Shown: positions 4,930 through 10,614 of the stretch, piece after piece
Layout of the letters: each line of letters opens with the position of its first letter
Numbering within the stretch: position 1 is the stretch's first letter
Assembly: GCF_002432345.1 (NCBI RefSeq)
Contig: NZ_DJDT01000347.1
Coordinates: forward strand, 1-10,614
Direction of reading: 5' to 3'
Source: Pedobacter sp. UBA5917
GTDB taxonomy: Bacteria; Bacteroidota; Bacteroidia; Sphingobacteriales; Sphingobacteriaceae
DNA: 10,614 nucleotides
The notes under the pieces: generated by a model
Seen by the model: the letters and a program-made list of their open reading frames with translations, nothing else
Database searches by the model: none
What the model was told of the DNA's origin: nothing
Made by a program: the position numbers and the translations under genes

Positions 4930-5703
4930 ATGGCACGAATATTTATTACCGGCTCATCTGATGGTCTTGGCCAGATGGCTGCAAAAATCCTGATAAATCA
5001 AGGGCACCAGATTGTACTGCATGCAAGAAATGAACAGCGGGCAGAAACAGCTTTAAAAGCCAACCCAAAGGCCGAAGCGGTAACAATAGCAGATCTTTTG
5101 GATATTGCACAAACCATTGATCTGGCCAACCAGGTTAACCATATGGGTAGTTTTGACGCTGTTATCCATAATGCAGCGGTGGGCTATCAGGAACCTGCAA
5201 GGTTAAATACCGTTGATGGTCTTCCCCATGTATTTGCCATCAATAGTCTTGCACCATATCTGCTTACGGCACTTATACAAAAACCCAAACGGTTGATTTA
5301 CCTAAGCTCCGGTCTGCACCGTAGTGGCGACAGCAGCCTGAGCGATCTGAAATGGAAAAATAAAAGTTGGAATGGTTTCCAGGCTTATTCCGATTCGAAA
5401 CTACACAATGTTTTGCTCGCTTTTGCTGTAGCCGAAATGTGGAAGGATGTTTATTCCAATGCGTTGGAACCGGGCTGGGTGGCTACTAAAATGGGTGGAC
5501 CAGGTGCGCCCGATAGTTTGCGCGATGCCCCATTAACACAGGTGTGGCTTGCTTCATCTGCTGATAGGGAAGCGCTGAGCAGTGGAGGATATTATTACCA
5601 TAAAAAACCGCAGGTTTTGCATCCTGATGCAAAAAATAAAGATTTACAGCAATTGTTCCTGGAGAAGTGTTACCGCTACTCAGGAGTGAAGTTTCCGCTT
5701 TAA
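4930..5703 (+). CDS. SDR family oxidoreductase
   Basis: This is a 257-residue cytoplasmic NAD(P)-dependent short-chain dehydrogenase/reductase. The Rossmann glycine motif TGSSDGLG is at 7-14, Arg33 follows the second strand (often a sign of NADP preference), and NAA is at 81-83. Catalytic residues are Asn105, Ser126/127, Tyr153 and Lys157 (YSDSK). The LEPGWVATKM segment follows. All core residues are present, so it is probably active. The substrate cannot be told. The C-terminal part (YYYHKKPQVLHPDAKNKDLQ) resembles the retinol-dehydrogenase-like extended SDR type. The MFS exporter follows 63 nt downstream on the same strand with no clear promoter between them, so the pair probably forms an operon controlled from the twin-palindrome region. 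Confidence 0.93.
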   Translation: MARIFITGSSDGLGQMAAKILINQGHQIVLHARNEQRAETALKANPKAEAVTIADLLDIAQTIDLANQVNHMGSFDAVIHNAAVGYQEPARLNTVDGLPHVFAINSLAPYLLTALIQKPKRLIYLSSGLHRSGDSSLSDLKWKNKSWNGFQAYSDSKLHNVLLAFAVAEMWKDVYSNALEPGWVATKMGGPGAPDSLRDAPLTQVWLASSADREALSSGGYYYHKKPQVLHPDAKNKDLQQLFLEKCYRYSGVKFPL

Positions 5704-5766
5704 AGTCTTTTTATTACCATAATCATTACCCAACCTTAATTCCTTTAAATTTTATAACGCTATTTA

Positions 5767-6963
5767 ATGAGCCGATCATTATCTGTAACTGCTAAACCGG
5801 AGCATTACACACTTCTCATCAGTATCCTTGCTGCCGAAGCTTTTCTTGTTCTTTTCCAGGCGTACCTTGTTGCCCCGCTTATACCCGCATTATCGGAGAG
5901 TTTAAATGCACCGGTTTCGGCGTTGGGCTTACTTATACCCGCATACACCATTCCATATGGTCTTTCTACCCTCATCTACGGTCCGCTTTCTGATAGGGTC
6001 GGTAGAAAACCCATACTTTTGGCCTTATTTGGTTTACAGGCACTAAGCTGTTTGTTAATTCCCTTGTGCAGCAGTGTAACAGCATTAATTGCAATCAGGA
6101 TAATGTCGGGATTAGCTACCGGAGGAATTATTCCGGTTTCTGTATCCCTTATCGGCGATATTTTCCCTTACCAAAAAAGAGGAAAGTATATCGGCTTATT
6201 ATTCGGTGCCATGGCCGGCGGAATTTCATTCGGGGCAAGTATGGGCATATTCTTTAATCCTATATTGGGCTGGCGGAATGAATTTATGATTGCCGGAACC
6301 ATAAGTTTAGCTGTATTTATAGTGGCCCTGATCAATCACCATCAGTTTCCTGTTTTTTTGCCCAAACCACGCATTTCAACAAAAGTGATTGTCCGCAATG
6401 GTTATCATTTATTGTCATCAGGTAAAGGAAGCCGTTTGTACCTTTACATCTTTCTCAATGGGCTTTTCCATAGTGGTGTTTTTTCGTGGCTGGGTTATTA
6501 TTTCAAAATCCGGTATGGCCTCGCAGATCAGGGAATTGGTTTAGCCTTATTGGGATATGGTATTCCGGGGATGTTGCTTGGCGTAACCATTGGCAAACTG
6601 GCCGACAGCCACGGCAGACAGAAAATATTACCCTGGGGGTTGATGACTGGTGCTATTGCGGTACTGGTATTAAGCTTCAATATATCTGTTTGGTATGCCG
6701 CAATCGCTGTTACACTACTCTCATTAGGGTATGATATGACCCAACCTTTATTCGCCGGAATGGTAACCTCCGTAGGCAAAGAAGAAACAAGAGGCCTTGC
6801 TGTTGCACTTAGTGCCTGTGTTCTGTTCCTTGGTTATGGGGCAGGAGCTTATATATTCCAGCAGCTGTTAACCCAGGGTTTAAAAACATCCTTTTCAGCC
6901 TTTGCGGCATTCGAATTCTTCTTGGGTTTAATAGCCTTAAAGCTGCTCAAAAATTACAGCTGA
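5767..6963 (+). CDS. MFS transporter (drug:H+ antiporter type)
   Basis: This is a 398-residue inner-membrane transporter with about 12 hydrophobic segments (first about 15-38, last about 374-394) and a basic central loop near 190-220. Motif A, GPLSDRVGRKP (72-82), is intact between helices 2 and 3, with a half-copy GKLADSHGRQK near 276 after helix 8. Length and motifs fit the 12-helix drug exporter group (DHA1-like). The substrate is unknown. It follows the SDR gene, so exporting a compound related to that enzyme is an inference. The stop overlaps the 3' end of the convergent TraB-like gene by 10 bp, leaving no room for a separate terminator. Confidence 0.92.
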   Translation: MSRSLSVTAKPEHYTLLISILAAEAFLVLFQAYLVAPLIPALSESLNAPVSALGLLIPAYTIPYGLSTLIYGPLSDRVGRKPILLALFGLQALSCLLIPLCSSVTALIAIRIMSGLATGGIIPVSVSLIGDIFPYQKRGKYIGLLFGAMAGGISFGASMGIFFNPILGWRNEFMIAGTISLAVFIVALINHHQFPVFLPKPRISTKVIVRNGYHLLSSGKGSRLYLYIFLNGLFHSGVFSWLGYYFKIRYGLADQGIGLALLGYGIPGMLLGVTIGKLADSHGRQKILPWGLMTGAIAVLVLSFNISVWYAAIAVTLLSLGYDMTQPLFAGMVTSVGKEETRGLAVALSACVLFLGYGAGAYIFQQLLTQGLKTSFSAFAAFEFFLGLIALKLLKNYS

Positions 6964-7772
6964 TAAAATTCCCTGATGGTATAATTGTTATGGTTAAGCC
7001 TTTTCAGTTCGCTGATCAGATAATACCGGTGCAGAAAACCTGTAAGAACAACAATTCTTTTGCCTTTATATTTTTCGGCAACTTCGTAAATATTTTTGGC
7101 CATGGTACGGTTACGGAGATCCCAAAAATCACTCATGAGTTTAAATCCATCCCTGTAGGTAATTTTTTCTCCGTTTGGTTTTATTACGGTATGGGATAAA
7201 AATTCAGGTCGATCATTTACAATCCTGAGGAGTTTTTTGTACTGGTTGTTCTGGCGTACTTTGCTGATTGAATCGGTTTTATCGTTATTGAAATTTTCAG
7301 CGCTAAGCTGTGCTACATCCATCAGTTTTTTATTAAGATCAAGATATTGTTTATAAATGGAACTATGCACGGCATTTAACACACCGGTTTTATATAAACT
7401 ATCGATTAACTTAACTGTAAGATTATCGGTTGGTACCATTCCTTTATCTTTCCGGTACTGGTTTCTTCCTTCAAAATCAAACGGGAAACGTTGCGTATTG
7501 GGAAATTTTTCACAGAACAGGTTACTAGCCTGAATCTCGTTTCCTTTAAGCGTTGCGGTACCCGTATATTCTTTCATACTCGCTTTATCAACCTCATGCA
7601 GGATCACATCCGGTCTGGCTTTTTCGAGTATGGCAAAAAGCATTTTAGGGGTATAATTGGCCACACTATCATGGATATTTCCAATAATACATATCTCTGT
7701 TTTCACATTTTTCTGTGCAGCGCAAAAGGTGTAAAAAGTGATAAATATGATGCTGATAATTGTTGTTTTCAT
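6954..7772 (-). CDS. Secreted TraB/TIKI-superfamily-like protein
   Basis: This is a 272-residue protein with a signal peptide (MKTTIISIIFITFYTFCAA, likely cut before Gln20). Its conserved points match the TIKI/TraB/GumN/ChaN/EreA superfamily: GNIH (31-34) after a beta strand, a PDVILHEVD segment with Glu60, RNRTMAKNI near 221-229, and GFLH (245-248) near the C-terminus. In that superfamily paired Gx2H motifs with Glu and Arg form a metal or hydrolytic site. I infer a periplasmic or outer-membrane-facing hydrolase or binding protein, with no known substrate. ATG 7772 is chosen because the signal peptide starts there; an in-frame ATG at 7847 adds an atypical leader. No clear promoter is seen upstream. 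Confidence 0.6.
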   Translation of the reverse strand: MKTTIISIIFITFYTFCAAQKNVKTEICIIGNIHDSVANYTPKMLFAILEKARPDVILHEVDKASMKEYTGTATLKGNEIQASNLFCEKFPNTQRFPFDFEGRNQYRKDKGMVPTDNLTVKLIDSLYKTGVLNAVHSSIYKQYLDLNKKLMDVAQLSAENFNNDKTDSISKVRQNNQYKKLLRIVNDRPEFLSHTVIKPNGEKITYRDGFKLMSDFWDLRNRTMAKNIYEVAEKYKGKRIVVLTGFLHRYYLISELKRLNHNNYTIREFYQL

Positions 7773-7894
7773 AACATTAAACTGATTAAGGCGTAAGGGA
7801 TAGATGAATGATGTTCCGGGTGCCGAAGATAGGATATTATTCAGCACTTATCTGTCACATCCTTGTGCAATAGGATATTTACCCGATCGGAAAC

Positions 7895-7921
7895 AAAAAA
7901 GCCCCACATTTCTGTGAGGCT
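7895..7921 (-). terminator. Intrinsic terminator of the AraC-type regulator gene
   Basis: On the minus strand the arms AGCCTCACA and TGTGGGGCT (7913-7921 and 7900-7908, one mismatch) close a GAAA tetraloop and run directly into TTTTTT. It lies 31 nt after the stop codon at 7953. The tetraloop, GC-rich stem and U-tract make this the clearest terminator in the window. Confidence 0.88.
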
Positions 7922-7952
7922 ATTGCGGCTTAACTAAATAATATATTGGCTT

Positions 7953-8843
7953 TTACTTAAACAGGTGTTTTTTAAATTGATTGGGGGTGCTGCCTGTTTC
8001 CCGTTTAAAAAGTCGCGAGAAATAAGACAGGTCCTCAAAACCAAGTGCATAGGCAATTTCAGAAACACGCTGATCATTACTTCTCAAACGGTTTTTGGCC
8101 TCATTTATAAGATAAATATGGATTAATTCGATAGCTGTTTTACCGGTTTCCTGTTTCAGTAAATCGCTCAGATAACGGGGCGATAGGCTAAGCTGCGATG
8201 CCAAAGTACTTACAGTAGGTAAGCCCCGAAGTTCCGTTGCCCCGTTTTTAAAATAAGCATCGAGTACATCATTAAATTTTGATACTGTTTTACCCGAAAG
8301 CTCGGCGCGGTTGATAAACTGGCGCTTGTAAAAACGCTGCGAATACTTCAGCATCGAATCTACATGCGAAAGCATAATGCTCCGGCTGTACTCATCGTTG
8401 TTTGCACGGTATTCGGCATCAATTTTGAAAAAAAGATCCCACATAATCTGTTCTTCACGGGGTGAAAGATGTAATGCTTCGTTGGCCTCATAATCAAAAA
8501 ATGCGTACTTCCCGATCTCATTGTTCAGCGAATGGCCATTTAAAAAATCCTCATGGATAAAGACAATGAACGAGTCTTCGTGATACTCCAGATTTTGAAA
8601 CTGCATAATCTGCCTGGGCTTGGCAAACAGCATACAACCATTTTCATGATCATATTGGGTACGCCCATACATGATAACACCTGATTTAAGCTTTTTAAAC
8701 CCGAGGATAAAAAAATCGGAAGTAAAAGGATTTTCCCCAAGCGAAGTGGTTTTCGGACATCTATATACACTGAATAATGGATGTTCGGGCATGGGTAAAC
8801 CATTAAAACGGTGCAGTTCTGCCAGGCTTTTATAATGTTTCAT
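7953..8843 (-). CDS. AraC family transcriptional regulator
   Basis: This is a 296-residue cytoplasmic regulator. An N-terminal sensing domain of cupin-like type covers about residues 1-180. The C-terminal AraC/XylS DNA-binding domain covers about 190-293, with a first helix-turn-helix (VSTLASQLSLSPRYLSDLLKQ, 211-231) and a second (VSEIAYALGFEDLSYFSRLFK, 260-280), ending GSTPNQFKK, the usual family tail. The ATG at 8843 fits the expected length. It lies 61 nt after the SDR gene on the same strand, so the two may be co-transcribed or the regulator may control the SDR. A weak promoter-like TTAATTTG (8851-8858) precedes the start. It ends at a strong terminator. The effector is unknown. Confidence 0.94.
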   Translation of the reverse strand: MKHYKSLAELHRFNGLPMPEHPLFSVYRCPKTTSLGENPFTSDFFILGFKKLKSGVIMYGRTQYDHENGCMLFAKPRQIMQFQNLEYHEDSFIVFIHEDFLNGHSLNNEIGKYAFFDYEANEALHLSPREEQIMWDLFFKIDAEYRANNDEYSRSIMLSHVDSMLKYSQRFYKRQFINRAELSGKTVSKFNDVLDAYFKNGATELRGLPTVSTLASQLSLSPRYLSDLLKQETGKTAIELIHIYLINEAKNRLRSNDQRVSEIAYALGFEDLSYFSRLFKRETGSTPNQFKKHLFK

Positions 8844-8904
8844 GATTATACAAATTAAACCAATCTAAATCTAAAACAAGGTGAAGATATGGTGAATATA
8901 ATCA

Positions 8905-9723
8905 TTATTTACCCTGTGCGGCCAATGTTGTTTCCTGCCACTTATCCCATTCTTCTATCCGGTTGCCATAGTCTTTTTTTACCAGCATATTGGCGTACTT
9001 TCCGAGCAATAAACGGAGGGGCGGGTTTTCACTATCGATCAGTTTCAATAAAGCTTCGGTGGTACCGCTAGCAGTTCCATGGAAATCAGGAGGGATGCCG
9101 GCCTGGTGATTGTTTTTCACTTCATCATATTCAGGAATTGCAGTAGTGCGGGCAGCAGATGAGCCTCCCCATTCGGTATCAAATCCGGCAGGTTCAATAA
9201 TCGAAACATTGATGCCAAAACCTTTTACCTCTGCAGCCAGCGATTCGCTTAATCCCTCTACCGCAAATTTAGAAGCAGCATATAAGCCCAAAACCGGACG
9301 GCTGATTAATCCCAAAACGCTCGAAAGCTGGATAATATGTCCATAACCTTGCTCTCGCATCACCGGCAATACAGCCTGCGAAAGCCATAATAAACCAAAA
9401 AAATTGGTTTCCATCTGCTCCCTTGCTTCTTTTTCACTTGTTTCTTCAATTGCACCGAACAAACCGTAACCTGCATTATTGATCAGAACATCAATGCTTC
9501 CAAAATGTTCTTTCGCTTTATTCATCGCTTCGAAACCGGCATCACGGCTGTTAACATCTAACTGTAACGTTAAAATGTTATTCCCATATTTAGCTTTCAG
9601 ATCATCCAGTGCAGCTACATTGCGTGCAGTCGCAATTACTTTATCGCCTCTTTGCAACAGGGCTTCTGCCCATATTTTACCGAAACCACGTGAGGCTCCG
9701 GTAATAAAAATTGTTTTCGACAT
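8905..9723 (-). CDS. SDR family NAD(P)-dependent oxidoreductase
   Basis: This is a 272-residue cytoplasmic classical short-chain dehydrogenase. The glycine motif TGASRGFG is at 8-15, Arg34 follows the second strand (suggesting NADP(H)), and Asp56 follows the third strand. NNAG is at 82-85. Catalytic residues are Asn107, Ser134/135, Tyr148 and Lys152 (YAASK), then the IEPAGFDTEW substrate loop. All core residues are intact. The sequence is only distantly like the SDR at 4930, so it is not a recent duplicate. The substrate is unknown. The start ATG at 9723 lies 19 nt after a minus-strand TAACTTTG -7 element. The AraC-type gene lies 61 nt downstream on the same strand. Confidence 0.94.
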   Translation of the reverse strand: MSKTIFITGASRGFGKIWAEALLQRGDKVIATARNVAALDDLKAKYGNNILTLQLDVNSRDAGFEAMNKAKEHFGSIDVLINNAGYGLFGAIEETSEKEAREQMETNFFGLLWLSQAVLPVMREQGYGHIIQLSSVLGLISRPVLGLYAASKFAVEGLSESLAAEVKGFGINVSIIEPAGFDTEWGGSSAARTTAIPEYDEVKNNHQAGIPPDFHGTASGTTEALLKLIDSENPPLRLLLGKYANMLVKKDYGNRIEEWDKWQETTLAAQGK

Positions 9724-9742
9724 ATGATTGTTTTTATATAGT

Positions 9743-9750
9743 CAAAGTTA
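9743..9750 (-). promoter_or_regulatory. -7 promoter element for the second SDR gene
   Basis: Minus-strand TAACTTTG is a full TAnnTTTG match, 19 nt before ATG 9723, with no good TTTG at -33. It forms part of a small dyad CAAAG-TTA-CTTTG (9743-9755), which may be an operator, perhaps of the AraC-type regulator, though 5-bp arms can occur by chance. Confidence 0.4.
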
Positions 9751-9932
9751 CTTTGCTTTACATCCAGCGGTTAGGACATAAGTAGGAAACATTAGCACAT
9801 TTTTACCTTGGACAGCATGGTCTTTCTTTTTTAAACAAAATAGTTCTTATAAAAAAAGTAAAGGTAATTGCTGTGCTTATATATTAATTTAGCATCAAAA
9901 ATTATAAGGCCATATTTAATTAATGTTTCACC

Positions 9933-10583
9933 ATGACAAAGAGATCTTTTTTAAAACAGCAAGTTTTAATGTCTTTAAATGAAAAGCTTAAAGTATATGG
10001 CTTTAAATTCAAAAAATTCGGTGATTCCTTTCTACAGGACACAGAGTTAGGATGGAATATGTTAAGTATTGTTTTTTTAACAAGCAGCACTGGATGGAAC
10101 ATTAGGCCTGGTTTATTAATCCGTTTTAATCTTGTAGAGAATCTGTTCCATCAAATATCCAGCTTTGAAGAAAAGTATCAGAAAGGAACTCCGACCCTGG
10201 GTACGAGTATTGAAGGCTTAAACATTAATGGACCTGCGTCAAGATTTGAATTAACAGAAGAAACACAGATAGATATGGTTGCTGATAAATTATTTGAACT
10301 TTTTAAATCTGTAGGAATTCCTTTTTTTGATCAATATAAAGATTTTCATACTGTAGAACGTGCCATTAACCAGGATACTAATGAAACACATTTAACAGGG
10401 CCGATTTTTAAGGGTACAAAAGGCTTAATATTAGCTAAAATATTGGACCATAAGGATTTCAAAACGCTAGAAGAGAAATATCTCTATTATTATAAAAATT
10501 TCTCTAATGGTTTTTATTTGTCCGAATACATAAGACTAACTGAATTATTAAGGGATAACTATCAGGATTCGTGGAAAGAATGA
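9933..10583 (+). CDS. Uncharacterised protein, possibly DUF4304-like
   Basis: This is a complete 216-residue protein I cannot assign firmly. There is no signal peptide and no membrane segment, so it is cytoplasmic. The N-terminal part (LNEKLKVYGFKFKKFGDSFLQD, a strand-rich stretch to LLIRFNLVENLF) resembles the DUF4304-type pattern of a helix, GFxxKxxG, then antiparallel strands. The C-terminal part, from about 110, is mostly helical with charged residues and Tyr-rich EKYLYYYKNF. The coding sequence looks richer in A/T than its neighbours, which may mean a more recent arrival. The start ATG at 9933 is the first sensible one. The 209-nt gap upstream shows no strong promoter (TAATTTAG at 9885-9892 is a weak match). 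Nothing recognisable follows to the window end. Confidence 0.7.
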   Translation: MTKRSFLKQQVLMSLNEKLKVYGFKFKKFGDSFLQDTELGWNMLSIVFLTSSTGWNIRPGLLIRFNLVENLFHQISSFEEKYQKGTPTLGTSIEGLNINGPASRFELTEETQIDMVADKLFELFKSVGIPFFDQYKDFHTVERAINQDTNETHLTGPIFKGTKGLILAKILDHKDFKTLEEKYLYYYKNFSNGFYLSEYIRLTELLRDNYQDSWKE

Positions 10584-10614
10584 TCATTAATCGGATCAAG
10601 CGGAAAAGTTGGGG

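Noticed and set aside
7877..7892. TTTACCCGATCGGAAA as a third copy of the twin operator
   Set aside because: The right half does not match GGTAAA, and the site lies downstream of the AraC-type gene beside its terminator, far from a promoter.
4930..9723. The two SDR genes as a recent duplication
   Set aside because: They share only the general SDR motifs; the rest of the proteins, including the C-termini and substrate loops, differ clearly.

Overview
The window looks like chromosomal DNA from a Bacteroidota bacterium, most likely Sphingobacteriaceae (Pedobacter-like). The sequence support is: AT-rich intergenic DNA; starts without Shine-Dalgarno sequences; several good matches to the Bacteroidota promoter (TTTG at -33, about 20 nt, TAnnTTTG at -7); and protein types common in that family (YafY/WYL, HxlR, short Crp/Fnr-like and AraC regulators beside small enzymes). 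The genus is an inference from style, not a database match.

Layout. 1-653 has no convincing gene. It holds two diverged copies of a structured, hairpin-rich intergenic repeat (36-300 and 350-590). Then come a WYL regulator (702-1436, +) and a VOC/glyoxalase-fold protein (1476-1883, +), facing a DoxX membrane protein (2037-2486, -) across a long inverted repeat (1956-2011). Upstream of DoxX on the same strand are a Crp/Fnr-like regulator (2582-3163, -) and an HxlR regulator (3269-3631, -). The HxlR gene is divergent from an NTF2/SnoaL-like gene (3693-4154, +). That gene converges with a secreted PEBP/YbhB-like protein (4222-4761, -). The PEBP gene is divergent from an SDR oxidoreductase (4930-5703, +), which is followed by an MFS exporter (5767-6963, +). 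The exporter overlaps tail to tail with a secreted TraB/TIKI-like protein (6954-7772, -). An SDR (8905-9723, -) and an AraC regulator (7953-8843, -) follow, the latter ending at a clear intrinsic terminator. An AT-rich uncharacterised gene (9933-10583, +) closes the window.

How the genes may work together. This is a run of small regulator-plus-enzyme modules typical of stress or small-molecule responses, with four DNA-binding regulators in about 10 kb. The most striking signal is in the PEBP/SDR divergent intergenic region. Two 16-bp palindromes, TTTACCAAATGGTAAA and a 15/16 copy, lie 51 bp apart. Each is centred exactly 29.5 bp from the near edge of a -7 element, one for each divergent promoter, and neither promoter has a recognisable -33 TTTG. 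This suggests that one regulator controls PEBP and SDR-MFS together; the Crp/Fnr-like and HxlR proteins are the in-window candidates. I see no CRISPR array, rRNA, tRNA, transposase or phage gene.
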